Origin: Adiantum capillus-veneris
Lineage: Eukaryota > Streptophyta > Polypodiopsida > Polypodiales > Pteridaceae
Length of the DNA: 64,000 bases
Reading direction: 5' to 3'
NCBI GenBank assembly: GCA_014529385.2
Contig: CM043965.1
Span: 62,705,933 to 62,769,932 of the forward strand
A program made the translations under genes and the position numbers. Numbering within the stretch: the first letter of the stretch is position 1; every line of letters begins with the position of its first letter. The notes beneath the pieces are model-generated. The model did not search any database. It was not told the origin of the DNA and saw nothing but the letters and a program-made list of their open reading frames with translations. Positions 18,950 to 31,298 of this stretch are shown here, piece after piece.

Positions 18950-21900
18950 TTTTTTCTTAGAAAAAAATCCTTCTATTAGTTAATGAAACTGCCCATAGGG
19001 CTACAACCACCTCTTCAAAAGAGGGCTACAACAACCATGATGGGGAGACTCTCCCACTGAAAAAACAGCATATGTACAATGAGGCTAAATCAAGAGATGG
19101 GAGGAGGGAAAAGCCACACAGGTGGTCAGTAGTGCCATCTGAGTACACCCTGGACCATGGTGTAGAAAGGCCAAGGACGCCAGAGTCGAAGGAAAGCCTC
19201 TCTGCGCTCCTGCATGCGGTCGGAGCTGCCCTGTAGTCTCTCGAGCTGTCCTCTGAGAGTGTGGAACAGCTCTAGCCAAAGATGGCGAACAGTCTCTGCT
19301 GGTGGCACAGGGCGAGCCTCAAAGATGCGGAAGCAACGAGCCCGCCAGATGAACCATAGTGTCAGGCCACTGATAAGCTCCCAACACTCCTCTCTCTCAC
19401 TGCACCAATCCTGTGGAGTAAGCTCTGTGGTGGCAGGCTGGAGTGTAGGTCGCCCCCCCTGCATCACTATCATCCCGCTGGTGGAAGATAGCTCAAACTG
19501 AAGTGCCGGGCCCGTGAGGGTGGACCAAGCCGCTGCTCCCCAAGTGTATTGTCGAGCCGTGGAGAGAGCAGGCATCAGCTGAAGAACACGAAGCCACACC
19601 TGCTGTGCCATAGGACAGTCCCAAAGACAGTGACACTGACTCTCCACAAGATGGTCACAAGCTGCACATGCGGCCGAGAGACCACTATGCACTAGCCAAC
19701 TCGCAATTGCTGTAGCTCTGTGTGCGACCAGCCACTGAAACAAGGTGACTCGCCTCGGCTGTCTGGAGTCCCACAACCTCTCCCAAAAGACTGCCAAGAA
19801 CTTAGCTGTGAGACCCTCCTCCTGCCAATGAGGTGTTGCAGCGGGGCGAGCCTCTCTCTATGCTGCTAGTATCTCACGTCCTAGCCGAACAGTGTACTGA
19901 AAGAGCGGAACACCTGGGTGGTCTGCAGAAGAGAAAGGGTCCCTCCAAAGCCACTCTCCAGGATCCCACTGTACTCGTGCTAGTGGATAGCACTCCCAAG
20001 CCCACAGTCTCCAGTGTCCAGTCTCAAGAGCTGCTGGGTCAGGATCGATGACACAAGTCCTCCCACAGATTCCCACCACTCAGATCCTCTGAAAGCAGCA
20101 CTCTGCCACCTGCGGAGCCTCTACTGCAACTCGTTGTAAGCGTCCCTCACCCTGTAACTCGAAAAAAAGGGATGGAACAGTCTCTGAGCAGGCCCGGACT
20201 GAGATGAGAACCTCGAGTCGTGTGAAGGCTCCCATCCACCTGGGTGCTACTGGCTCGAGAGGAGTGAGCCACTCAGTTGGAACTGCCTCTGAGATGTCCT
20301 GGCACATGCTCTGCACCCCTCTCATGCCCTGTAGTAGCTGAAAACCCTGCAACTCCTCTGACAAGCCTGAAAACTCTAACCAGTCACCTAGAGAGCGTGC
20401 TAGACCCGCTGCCATGGGACCCCAGGAAACATGAGGCCGACTACCAACCAACTGGCCTCTCTGAGTGCTAACCATGGGGTTCGAAACAAGGGGCTGTCGT
20501 AGGCGCTCCTCCGTGCAAGTAGGCTGTCGCTGCTCCAGGCCTCGCCGCAAGTGCTCCCAAGATCGAAGCAAACTCACAGCGAAGCGGTTCTCCAGTCTCC
20601 TGCTCAAACCAACTCTGCGCATCTCTGTCACCAGGGGCCTCCAGCCTGAGGCACCCTAGCACGAAGCCGTTGTAGCAAGAACTCCTTCCAAGGCTCCTCA
20701 CCTGGAAGAAGTCCTCTGACTATGAACTTCCCAAGAAGGGCTCTGCTCTGCTGTGCTGGATCTATGATCCCAAGCCCTCCCTGTGAACAAGGAAGAGTGA
20801 TGACCTGCCAAACCACTTTGGCTCGGGCTATCTGAGTGTCACGTCCTCACCAAAGGAAGTTCCTGATCAACCTCTCTACCTGGCTGATACAAGAACTCGA
20901 GAAGATCCAGCAAGAAGTGATGTACCACATAGTCGCCAACCCCTGGTTGGCCACTACTACTCTGCCAGCCAAAGAAAGTCGTGCTGAGCTCCAATATAAC
21001 AACTTCCTCCTAATAGACAGGAGGAGGGGAGCAATCTGCTGCTCGGGAGACAAGTCCAAACCAACCTGACAGCCCAAGTACCGAACTGCAGTCCCTAGGG
21101 GAATCCACCTGAAACCCTCACCTGGCATCCAAATGGGCACAGGAGCACTACCAACCGAGAAAGCCACTGTCTTTCTCCAGTTGATCAGTGCGCCAGATGC
21201 ACAGCAAAAGGTCTCAAGAGCCTGCTCACACCTACGAAGGTTGGCCTCCTGGCCATCCAAGTACAAGGTTGAGTCGTCAGCAAACTCAACGTCCAGTAGC
21301 TCATTTCCCCGAATAGGAAGTGCTAAGCCCCGCAAACCAACCTGCTGTGACACCAAGAACCGCTCATCACCTCTGCATAGAACAGAAAGAGGAAAGGGGC
21401 AAGAGGGCAGCCCTGTCTGACCGAACGTGTGAACATGAAACGATCGCCTCTACCTCCTGACAAAAGTACCTGACCGTGTGCTCGTTTGTACAAAGCTGAC
21501 ACCCCTCTGATCCAAGCATTTGAGAAGCCCATCCTACGTAGAGTGCCCTCCAGAAAGTCCCAGTCAACTCTGTCGTAGATCTTCTCAAAATCGAGAAGAA
21601 GAATCACCAGATCCTCACCATGAAGCCTCGCTAGGGCAGAAGCCTCCCAAAAAGTAAAGATGTTGTCAAGGATACTACGCTCCTTGACAAAACTAGTCTG
21701 GGTCCCATGTATAAGGCTCTCTAGAAGTGGCTGGATCCTCAAACTCAGAGCCTTGGCAAGAATTTTGTAGGCTGAGTTGAGGATGGTGATGGGGCGCCAT
21801 TGTCGAATCTCATCCAAGGAGCCACCCTCCTTGGGAATGAGGTAGATCAGACCCTCACTCATGTTGTCAAGCATCTCTCCTGTGTGCAAGATGTACTGGA

Positions 21901-22549
21901 AAGCACTACAGAGATTAGGGGCAAGCAAGTCCCAGTACTCCAAGAAAAAACCGGGAGTCAAGCCATCCTCACCTGGACAACTACCACCAGGGAGTGCACT
22001 AAGAGCCGTGTGCAACTCCTCAAGCTGAAGTGAAAGCTCAAGTCTTTGGTGCATCTCCTAAGTCACAAGGGAAGGCATCTGTGCCCACACTTGCTCCTTG
22101 CATGCATCCTGTCTCTCTGACTGAGGCTCTGCAGATAGTAACTCACGGTAAAAGCCAGTAGCAACTGCACACATGTCCTCTGGATTAGAAGCAACTGACC
22201 CGTCGGGCCTCCTCAACTGACTGACCTTGGCATGCGTATGCAGAGGTTCCACTTTCTCGAAGAAAGCACCAGTCACTTTGTCACCCACCTGCGTCCACTG
22301 AGATGCCTGTCGGTGAAAAGCAAACTCATGGCGCCGCTCCTCTGTGCTACCAAGCTCCTGGCGAGCCTGCTGTAACTGCTCCTCCAACCAAGGATTGTCT
22401 GGATGCTGCTCCTGCATCCTCTGCAAGGAAGCAACGCTGCGTCGAGACGCTGTTCCTCCTCTCTCGCTGCAGTCAGGCAAGTCAAGGACTCCTGGAGAAA
22501 GAAACGACTAAGCTGAGCTAGTCCTGAGGCCACTCTGTCAGCAGGAGAA
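18950..22549 (-). mobile_element. 5'-truncated L1-type LINE beside the S1 exon
   Basis: 3.6 kb on the minus strand, with a T-run (poly-A on the element strand) at its left end. It is flanked by a 17-bp duplication: TTCTTTGTTCATTGTTT at 18933-18949 and TTCTTTGCTCATTGTTT at 22550-22566, one mismatch. It contains most of ORF2 but no endonuclease or ORF1. If the S1 gene is real, this is an intronic insertion in the same orientation. Confidence 0.88.
19126..22533 (-). pseudogene. L1 ORF2 (RT and zf-RVT), several frameshifts
   Basis: Pieces in order on the minus strand: linker (22480-22058), RT (22054-21323: GEDGLTPGFFLEYWD, LLDFEKIYDRVDWDF, VRQGCPLAPFLFLFYAE), RT continued (21356-20847: VEFADDSTLYLDG, SGALINWRKT), a middle region (20631-20080) and a zf-RVT domain (19797-19126: HLVESQCHCLWDCPMAQQVW). 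Pieces lie in different frames. The lineage is the plant L1 type and differs from LINE copies A-D, which carry YADDIVL and no zf-RVT. Confidence 0.85.
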
Positions 22550-22566
22550 TTCTTTGCTCATTGTTT

Positions 22567-24820
22567 GTCACAAAGATTAAAGTTCACTACAATTACAAGT
22601 TTATATTATCCAATAAGCTGTCTTACTTCAACTCTTGGAGTACATACTTAAGAAACAAGTCGAGTTTCTTTAAAGTATCATAATTTACCTAATCTTATGA
22701 TCCCAAATTTCACTACTTGTTTAAACATTAGTGTAAGAATATGAGCTTCGACAGAAGCTACAATATGCCTGCACATGGCAAGGCTGGAATGTAAAGTTTG
22801 TCACAGATTAAAACATCCTCCCATCTTTCTCGCTCAATCTCTATCTGCAGACAAGGAATTTCTTTTTTTTTTAAAATGCAAAGCTTTAAAAAGCCTTACT
22901 ATTTGCAACAGTTTTAAGGGGGGTTTCCCATGGGCTCAAGGGAGCCGTCCGATAAGATTGCAGCCGATACAAGTTTTTGGCAAGTAATCAAGGTGGATTT
23001 GGTGGCACACAGCGAGGTTTCAATAAAATAATTTGAAGTATTGCTAGTTATTGCCTCTCAAATCATACAAGCTTGCTACAAGGACGTGTACTTTCTTTCA
23101 GCTATAATTTTCAATCATCTCCAACCCACCGAGAAGGAGGGCAATGTGTTCACTTTCATCCTGTCAGAGACAACGTATATGAAGCAAGCACTCTTGGATC
23201 TTGGCTATCCTTCACATCTTTGCAGTTAAGAACATACTTAGGTGGGTCCCTCACCCATATGTAGCCAAGGGTTTGCCATCCCACATCACCTCTGAGGAGA
23301 AGTTTTATATCTTGCCCCACTGAGAAGGAGGGCAATGTGTTCGATTCCATCCTGTTAAGAACAAGATCTGAAGACAAGACGTATATGAGCAAGCACTCTT
23401 AGATCTTGGCTATCCTTCACATCTTTGCAGTTAAGAACATACTTAGGTGGGTGGGTACGACTCACCATATGTAGCCAAGGGTTTGTTATCCCACATAACC
23501 TCTGAGGAGAATTCTTTTCTCTTGTAGATTGGGTCAAGAGTAACCAAAAGTCTGCTTACAGCCTGTGTGGTTGTGAATCTCTTCTCCGCATGTTTTTGAA
23601 TGGTAGCCAAGGGTGGAGACAAACAAGGAAAACCAATTAGAGTGAAGACAAGATCTTCGTTCTTATGGTTTTTATACGTTCACAGGAGACTTTCATAGTT
23701 TTTATTATGATCTTCAATGCCTATGAAACACACCTTACAGTGGTTCTGCAGGCAATCAAGTTGGCAATTAAATGCGTCACTTCTGAATCTTAGATCGAGA
23801 ACAACTGTCGTTTGTGGTACAACAGGCAGGCAAGCATGGCTTGTTCATTGTTGTGTCAACACCCAAGGAGTTGTGATGGACACTATAAGACAAGGGACAC
23901 AATAAACAAAAAAGCCTCCTATGCTTCAAGTGTTTTTGTTCCAGGTTTGTCTATTCTGCAAGGTGAATGGATGATAGATACGCAAAGAAATTTGCTCAAC
24001 AAAATGAAAGGCTTCCAAGAAGTAAGTTTTCCGCTGCTATATTCTATTACGGTGGTCCTTGAAAAAACATATTTCTTGGAAAGGCAAGGCTATCCTCACC
24101 TCTTTACACAAAATCCAACTAAGGTACTTCCTCTCTTTGATGCTATTTTAAAAATTGTTATGATGTCGGGCACAGCTCTTCGTCTGTTATGGCTTCTCCT
24201 CTCCCCATGAGTGTCGCGGATATTCTGGGGGATGATCCTCTAGTAGCTGATGATCATGGATTGTTGGACATGTATGATTTTATTCCTTTGATAACAAGAA
24301 TTTTATATACCACTTTAGCTGTCAAGGTCAAGCATTTGACTCAAGTTTACCAAGTTACTACGGTAACTCTTTTTGAAGATGCACGGCATGGTCATGCATA
24401 GGCCATTTCTCAAGGCAAGACTATGAATTGCTTATAGAGAGGTGGAGATGTTTCGGGAATTACAAGTTTGAACTTTGGATATCTCGAGACCTTCCTCACA
24501 TAAAGATTCTGAAAAGGCTAAGATAGCCATGCTCTACTTTAATTGCCGAGGTCCACATACCCAAAAAGATCTATACACATGGGTATATCCTCTTCTTGAT
24601 TATGACAAAGGCCCTGATATTGGATCAAGTTCTTATGGCAAGGCTAATGGGTAAGAAGCATCTCTCTATCAACAAATCCCTGCACATGCACTCTGAGCAA
24701 GCCCACCACTGGCGTGGTAGAACCATACGTGCCGTTCGCCATCTGAGCTTCAATAGTGTTGCCCTTCGTGTATTCGTCAATGCCCAGCTTTGAAGCAAGG
24801 TTAGTAGTGGATGTGTTGAA
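22567..24820. other. Unresolved sequence, with a tandem duplication
   Basis: No complete gene recognised. 23200-23300 and 23395-23520 are copies of one segment (GATCTTGGCTATCCTTCACA, TTTGCAGTTAAGAACATACT, CCATATGTAGCCAAGGGTTT) about 190 bp apart. Short open pieces occur, for example a 20-residue stretch from 23815 (VVQQAGKHGLFIVVSTPKEL) and 24189-24401 (70 codons), but none shows a family motif I know. It is probably old transposon DNA, or intron of the S1 gene. Confidence 0.4.
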
Positions 24821-24839
24821 GAAGTGTTTTATAAGACCA

Positions 24840-25192
24840 AGTGCTTTCTCATAATATTGTATCCCACCCTAGCATGAGATGTAAGTTGACAAATATTTGA
24901 AACTACTTTTCCAATACAGATAATCCCGCAATGGAAAAGGAAAATCCACTGTATACTTCTCAATCTGATCCGCAAAAGAAATGTCTCTAAAAGTGGAAAC
25001 TGGTAGATAAGTGCTCCAAAATCTTTGGTTGTAGGTTGCGAGAGTGTCTGAGGGGTACATCTTGAGGCTAGACAAAGCTGAGTGTATGTCTGCTTCAAAG
25101 GTTTCATCAAGGAAAGTAGGGGCAGAAGGAAAGCTTAAAATCATGCCAGATTTTGGGACTACCAGGTTGTGGAAGATAAGGGAACCCATCAC
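24840..25192 (-). pseudogene. Decayed gag fragment of an LTR retrotransposon
   Basis: The minus strand encodes PSDTLATYNQRFWSTYLPV followed by RDISFADQIEKYTVDFP. This lines up with the gag of element C (DTWAMYCQRFWNNFLLVASF and LEQMERFCCGLPKE near 59910-60100). No LTR is seen beside it. Orphan fragment. Confidence 0.6.
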
Positions 25193-25404
25193 GTCATGGC
25201 CCTATCCTTGAGGAAAGAGGTAACTCGAATCAACTTAGATTCCTCTATGAAGTTACCATTGCTAAAAAAACGCTGAACTGTTGCAAAAACTTTAGAGCAT
25301 TGTGAGAATCCTCGACGCTTGAAAAAGGTAAAAAACTTGACTGTAGCACCACCATCCTTGAAAGGTTTGGGACCCGAGTCCTCTGGAGGTACCGATAATA
25401 ATAA

Positions 25405-25600
25405 TCATAGTTAAAAGAAATGGCCAGCCGCCATTTTCAGGTCTCCGTTCCCCGTTCCCATCTCGGATTCCTGTTCCGATTCCCATTCCGTGTTTCAAAC
25501 GTGAGTATCCGAAATAGGGAATGGCATCTCATGCATGTTGCTGTTCCCCGATCCCCGTTCCCCGTTCCCGGCTCCGATTTCCCGTTCTGGGTAACTATGA
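25405..25600. mobile_element. Mutator-like MITE, copy 2
   Basis: 196 bp with ends TCATAGTTA and TAACTATGA and exact 9-bp flanks TAATAATAA at 25396-25404 and 25601-25609. The flank is itself a simple repeat, so the duplication alone is weak evidence; the related copy at 15700-15868 supports it. The interior has TTCCCCGTTCCC motifs. Confidence 0.72.
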
Positions 25601-25677
25601 TAATAATAACGATGTAAATAAGAAAATGTCCTTCCACTTTAACGGGCAACAGTATGATGTAGATGCTAGTGCAAGTG

Positions 25678-25883
25678 AATAGCCGGTTCCTATGGTCAGT
25701 CACATCTCTGTTAAAAGAGAAATAAAGAAGTGTCTTTCTGCTGATTTTTGTCTCACTCACACACACACTTTTTTTTTGGTGAATAGCCGGTTCCTATGGT
25801 CAGTCACATCTCTGTTAAAAGAGAAATAAAGAAGTGTCTTTCTGCTGATTTTTGTCTCACTCACACACACACTTTTTTTTTGG
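25678..25883. repeat. 103-bp tandem duplication
   Basis: Two copies of a unit that runs from GTGAATAGCCGGTTCCTATG to CACACACACTTTTTTTTTGG. They are nearly identical, so the duplication is recent. It lies against the 3' end of the LINE fragment to the right. Confidence 0.85.
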
Positions 25884-25889
25884 TAAATC

Positions 25890-26815
25890 AATTTAATTTA
25901 TCTATCTGTGGGAAACCTCAAAGAGAGGAAAACCCACCCAAAAGATGAAGTACAAGCGGAGGAACACAAAAGTGTTTAACTGTACAAAACAACTAAAAGC
26001 ATTCATAAGATAGCTGATGTATCTCTGCAGTGATATCACCAACTTCCAAGGCGAACCGTAAAGACTGCCCAAGGGAAAGTTTGAAGAAAGGCAGGGGATC
26101 TGCATGAATTTGATGAAACATATGTCCATTACGCTGTCGCCACAGGCTCCAATAAGCCAAAACCTGACCCACATGAAGAAGACTGCAAAGCGCTGCAACG
26201 CCGGTGAGAAGATACCAAAAGCCCAAAACCGTTTATGGAAGACCGTCGAGGGAAAACGGAGCCGCATACACGCAGATACCCGACGAAGAAAGTCTCGAGT
26301 ATCACAACAGTCCCACAAGAGGTGACAAACATCCTCCTCGGCAGATGAGCAACGGACACATAATGAAGGACGGATACGACGCATCTGAAGAAATGTACCC
26401 ACAGGGAGCACACCAAGTAAACAACGCCAAAGAAACAAACGCTCCTTCAACGGCAAACGGCTTTCCCATAATGCAGATAGAAGCCTTCTCCACCAAATAT
26501 CTGATGTGTGCCAAAGAGCGTTGCAATGATCAGCAAGCCATGGTTGAGGCAAAAGAAGAGCATATGTCCCAGCAGAAATGTCTGGAAATGGCATTTCCCG
26601 AAGATTCCAGTCAGACATGCGATCACCATCAGCCAAGGGGGAAACGGGCAAACAATCAACCAACATTCGCTGCAATTCTCTCCAGAACTGACGATAATGC
26701 ATGCCCAATCCAAAACGGCGAGCGGCTAACGGAAACTCCAACGTGAAACCATCAGTATGCGATACTATGGACCTTTCTAGATCACTGAAAAGATAAATTA
26801 TGTCTCCTTCCGATT
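25890..26815 (-). pseudogene. L1-type LINE 3' fragment with zf-RVT
   Basis: Minus-strand open frame of about 300 codons (within 26900-25902) with WESRLPLKERLFLWRCLLGV and a zinc-binding HLLWDC block after CVRC, typical of the zf-RVT domain at the end of plant L1 ORF2. The 3' end (GGTGGGTTTTCCTC, then TTTGAGGTTTCCCACAG) recurs on the plus strand at 61670-61710. It interrupts a chromovirus: integrase sequence starts at 26820. The first codons of the long frame belong to antisense chromovirus DNA, not the LINE. Confidence 0.78.
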
Positions 26816-26819
26816 GAAA

Positions 26820-27108
26820 CTGCCAGATACTTGGAGGATTCACAATGCATTCCATGTGAGTCTCTTGAAACCTTTTAAGGGTCATGTGCTTGATGAGCAA
26901 CCCGAAGTGGAAGAAAACGAGGAGAATCCTTGTTCCTTAACAAATTTTGGCACATAAGGATACGAAGACTAAAGGTAAAGTCCGAAGGCGATTCTTGGTT
27001 AAGTTCAAGAACTATCCTGCATTGGATGTGAAGTGGATGAAGGAGGAGGACCTAGCAGATACTCCTCAGATTTTGAAACTTTACCTCGATGCTTTTGGTT
27101 TAGCATAG
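26820..27108 (+). pseudogene. Chromovirus integrase end and chromodomain
   Basis: The plus strand encodes LPDTWRIHNAFHVSLLKPFK, the classic C-terminal integrase block of Ty3/gypsy elements. After a +1 frameshift near 26940 it encodes RRRFLVKFKNYPALDVKWMK and a chromodomain end, with a stop at 27106-27108. Chromodomains direct integration by contacting histone marks. The rest of pol is missing because the L1 fragment adjoins on the left. Closely similar chromodomain sequence occurs at 37340-37470. Confidence 0.85.
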
Positions 27109-27690
27109 TCTATTCCGAACAGAACCCAGAATTCAGCTTGGCCGGAGATCTGGTGCAGTGGGATGCACAAGAGGGGAGTCGCTCTGCTCCTTTGTCAATA
27201 GATGCCTTGATTTAGATACTAGAGTCACTGATGTCTCTTTGAGCTTCAGGGATACTGAAAGCTGACAGTATTCTGCTGTATGACTTTAATGAAATGGAAT
27301 TCCTAATTATGGTACTGATTTGTTCTTGACTTCTCTTAAGTGCAGGAACTGATAGACGAAATGACTGCAGCATTTTGGTCTGATTGATCTCGAATAGATA
27401 TGGTTGCAATAGGGGTTAGTCAATCGGACATCAATGAGGTCCCGATTGGACCTAGATGTGATTGCTAGCTATATTGCTGATAAATCATGGTCTAAGATCC
27501 GAATGAATGTTGAATGTCATGTGATGTCCTGTGATGTCATGTGATGTGACTGTCGATTTGGTACATGTGCTAGATGTGTGTTCCTAGTACGTGGGTACTT
27601 ACAATCAGTGTCTGCTAAGACGGTTTATGGCTTCTGTCGGTTTTGCAGGCTTAATCGCGGTCGATTACAATGATTTCAAGAGGGGGGGTA
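27109..27690 (+). other. Chromovirus 3' untranslated region and polypurine tract
   Basis: Non-coding sequence between the chromodomain stop and the 3' LTR. It ends in the polypurine tract CAAGAGGGGGGGTA (27677-27690). The same tract, as GATTTCAAGAGGGGGGTA, precedes the 3' LTR of element F. A short GATGTCATGTGATGT repeat lies at 27515-27550. Confidence 0.7.
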
Positions 27691-27971
27691 TGTCAGAAAG
27701 TGATGACGTGGCTGCAAAAACCCTAAAAATCCTACAAACCCTAATTTCTACCAAAAACCCTAATTTTCAGAAAAAACCCTAATTTTTTGGAAACCCTAAC
27801 CCTAACCCTAACCCTAACTGCTGGCTGAAACCCTAAGTCGCTGAAAAACCCTAATAGCTAGCGCCAGTGCCACGTGGCAGCAAGTACGGATTCCCAGATT
27901 TTGCGGAGGCTACAAAAAAGTAGCTAGCGACGTTCTTTTTTTTGCAGCTTTTGGCCACGCAAAGATTTGGA
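27691..27971 (+). repeat. Truncated 3' LTR rich in CCCTAA motifs
   Basis: Begins TGTCAGAAAGTGATGACGTGG after the polypurine tract. The first 160 bp hold about a dozen CCCTAA units, most as AAACCCTAA telobox-like copies, with four in direct tandem at 27788-27818. A CACGTGGCAG motif sits at 27871. The LTR is cut by the tail of LINE copy B. Confidence 0.75.
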
Positions 27972-28077
27972 GAAATGAAATGAAATGAAATGTTATATTA
28001 ATGTCTTCAAAAAGGCCAGAGTGACAAAGTGTGAAAATAAATGCGAAAAACTAAATACAAAGTATTAGATAAACTTC

Positions 28078-31000
28078 TTATGAGCATTCTGGGTGTCTGG
28101 CTAGAATGCTTCTAATCCTTTGTTGTAGTCTCCTCCGATGGAGTGTGCTTCTGCATCTCGGTCGTGGTTGTCTCGATTTCCTAAGCTCAATCGCCCTGTC
28201 CATGAGGGTGCCTTTGGTATGAATGTGGGTACTCCTTTGTGCTCGCTGCTTGCCTCTTGCTTCTCCTTCCATTCCTGCTTCTCTCGATCCGAAGTAAATC
28301 TGTGATCTGCCTCTGAGACTGTAGTGCTCTTTGTCTTCTCATTAGATTATCCCTGTGCCGATGTAGTTCCAGTAGGTACAGGCCTAAGCACCTTTGATCT
28401 TGGTATTGCATGACTCTATCTAGAGGTCCAAAGCCTTCTTTGAATAGGCAATTGAAACGCCCACGTATCTCATAGTATACGGTGCCATGGCATATGTAGT
28501 GTAATTCTGTCTCCGGCTCCATTCCGCATAACTTGCAAATTCTGCTCTCAGGTGGGATTCCCCTAAATCTGCCAAATTCAATTTCCAGCTGGTGTGAGGA
28601 TGTACGAATCTGACCAATAGCACATCTGAAACCATGAGACAGGTGGGTATCCATGTAGCTTGGGCGAATCACAAAACCATCTTCAGATAGCTGTAGGAAG
28701 TTTCCTTTGTAGTCGGCCATCTTCCTGCCCAATTCTTGTGTAGGGTCTACCCATGTCCTCTTAGTGTCCAACTGTATAAGATCCTGGCGGATGATTTTAT
28801 TAATCTCCGTTCGTGTCATTGCCAGTGATGGAGCCTCCAGAGAGTATTGGAAGGGGGGTAATCTTTCCATACTGAACCCGTGTCTCTGAAACCACGAGGA
28901 CAGTTGCGCATACCAGCATGATGTATCTCCTTTCATTGCTAATTGTCGAGAGGATTCGAGGGCCAATCTAGTATATCGGCAATTATTTGGATCTGGTAAG
29001 AGCTTCAATTTCTATCGGAGGGGCAGCTAGTTCCGCTCGGGTAATCGCGTGTGGTATGGAGGCCTTGGCTCTAATCATTCGGGAAATCATAGATACCAAA
29101 GGTCTCTCCATTGACTTCCAATTATCCTGATCCACAGATGGTCCCCAAATCTGGACCCCATAAAGCATAGCCGAAGCCACCACAATATCAAAGAGCCAAA
29201 GTTTTGTTCGTGGTTCTTGAAACTGCACTTGTGAACACATCCTCTCCAACCCTCCCAAGGCCGCAGAGGCTCTGGACAATCTAGCATCCGCTGCTTTCTT
29301 AAGAGTAAACTTCGGTCCTGTAAATACCACACCAAGGTATGTGTATGCATCTGTGTACTCTACTGTATCCTGGCCATATGCAAACGTAGGTGCCGATCTC
29401 CTAACCCACTGCGGTGTGGTGTTAAACACCATAACTTTGGTTTTATCCAAATTTACCGACAGTCCGCTGTCCTCCGCGAATTTATGTAATGCATCTAACT
29501 GCCTTTGCATTCCATCTGGTGATTCTGCTATCAATACAATATCATCTGCATATAACAACAAAGGGATCCATGAACCTGCAAGTTGAGCACCTCTGTCACC
29601 CTCTCTATCAATGTAATCTGATACCTCATCTTTATACATACCAAATAAAGTAGGGGACAGTGGGCATCCCTGCTTTACTCCAACAGTGGAATGAACAATG
29701 TCGGAGTCCCCTTCTGGAGTACGTACATAGCCAGTTATTACTGACCCGTATAAGGCCATGATCCCCCAGATAATCTCTTTGGGGACCCCTAACTCTTGCA
29801 TTCTGCGCATCAATCTGGCCCTTGGTACTGTATCAAAAGCTTTCCGAAAATCCACAAAGCAACAATACATCCTTCTCCCGCTTGCTCTTCCTTCCTCAAT
29901 AATGGTTCTGAGCGTAAGAATATGATCTAAAGTGGAATAACCCCTCCTAAATCCAGCTTGTCCTGTTGCCCTTATGCCCTCATTCTCTGCCCATCTACTC
30001 AATTTTTGTTCCAAAATGGATGCGTACAGCCGGGTCAATGTGTGTCCCACCATAATTGTACAGTAGTTTCCGGGTATCATAGGATCCCCTGACTTGAAAA
30101 TAGGTACGATAGTAGATAATTTCCAAGATTCAGGTAATCCTTCGAAGACACATGACCCGATTAAACAGACGAGCAAGGACTTCTGAAAGTAGATCCCTTG
30201 CATGGGTCAGATGTTCTGCCACTAGACCCTCATGATCATATGCTCTTCTTGTCTTCATCTTATCAATGGCTTTTTCCACCATTTCCGTAGTAAAGAAAGT
30301 ACTAGTAGCAGGGCATGGCTCTAGCGGATCTGGTAATGGAGGCTGTCCAGATACCGTATATAATGATGTTACATATTGACCCCAAATCTCAGGAGAAGTA
30401 ATTCTGGCGTGAAAGTATATCTTGTGTGTGTCTTCTTCCTTTGTACTTGAGAGGCATTGTATTGGAAGGAGATTGATAAGGTCTAGAGAGCATGATCCAC
30501 TGCAATCCCAACCGGTCTGGGTCCCACCTTAAAGTCCTCGATACTAGAAATAAAGCTTGGTGAAGTCATGACATAATCCATTGTACTGGCCCCATGCCTG
30601 TGCGGGAAGCATGTGAACCCCCCAGATAAAGGGAAATTCTCTAGACCATTAAGTATGGCCAAACCATGTGTAGTTGCCATTTCCATGAGATGTCTCCCAT
30701 ATTCAGTGTGTTCTTTATCCTGTGAGTTTCTAGTAAGCCCCTCCTGTGATAAATCCACTTCTCTGAGCATTTCCTCAGAAGTATCATAGAATACTGCTTG
30801 AGAGTTGGCCGTTCTGGCATTAAAGTCTCCTAAGAGAACGATGTCTCCATCTCTAGAGAACTCCCATATGTCATTATTCAATATGGAGAAAGGGGACTGT
30901 CCTTTAGGTGAGGAGTAGACTGATGTACTTGGAGGGAAGTAGCATATAGCGATATATAGAAATCTACCTGTCTCGGCTCTCATTCTCACCCACATATATC

Positions 31001-31298
31001 TTGCTTGTTCATCTTTCTTGATAATCTGTAGTAGTGGTTTCAGCTCCTCTTTAAATAAGATTGCTACTCCTCCTGAACCCCGGCTACCTCGCAGAGATCT
31101 CTTGTCTGGTCGACCAGCTGTTTCCCATAAACACCCCTTCACATGTGGCATAAGCTGTCCCGGTATCTGGTGTGTCTCTGAGTAGAAAACTATGTCTCTG
31201 TCCCTAAAGCTGTCTTCAAAAGCACCTACATCTAGCCTATATAATCCATTACAATTCCACGCTGCTATCCGGAGCGTCGCCCCATAGGTCTCGCACCG
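28078..31298 (-). pseudogene. LINE copy B ORF2
   Basis: Endonuclease part 31298-30483 (WNCNG, SETH, GDFNART, DYVMTSP), RT part 30203-28983 (FRKAFDTVPRARL, GVKQGCPLSP, YADDIVLIAESP), C-terminal part 29008-28187 with knuckle CKLCGMEPETELHYICHG, whose last Cys of the usual CHC is replaced by Gly. Frameshifts near 30480-30210 and 29000. The ORF2 initiation codon seen in C and D is ATA here, but the frame from the ORF1 TGA into the endonuclease is open. Confidence 0.85.

Noticed and set aside
23200-23520. CRISPR-like direct repeats
   Set aside because: Only two copies of a long segment in eukaryotic DNA; a simple tandem duplication.
24189-24401. 70-codon gene MASPLPMSVADILGDDP...
   Set aside because: Clean ATG-stop frame but no family motif, no splice or promoter evidence, and it lies in decayed sequence; noted only within the unresolved region.
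27788-27818. CCCTAA tandem repeat as a telomere
   Set aside because: Only four tandem units inside an LTR, with degenerate telobox copies around; not a chromosome end or clear interstitial telomere.
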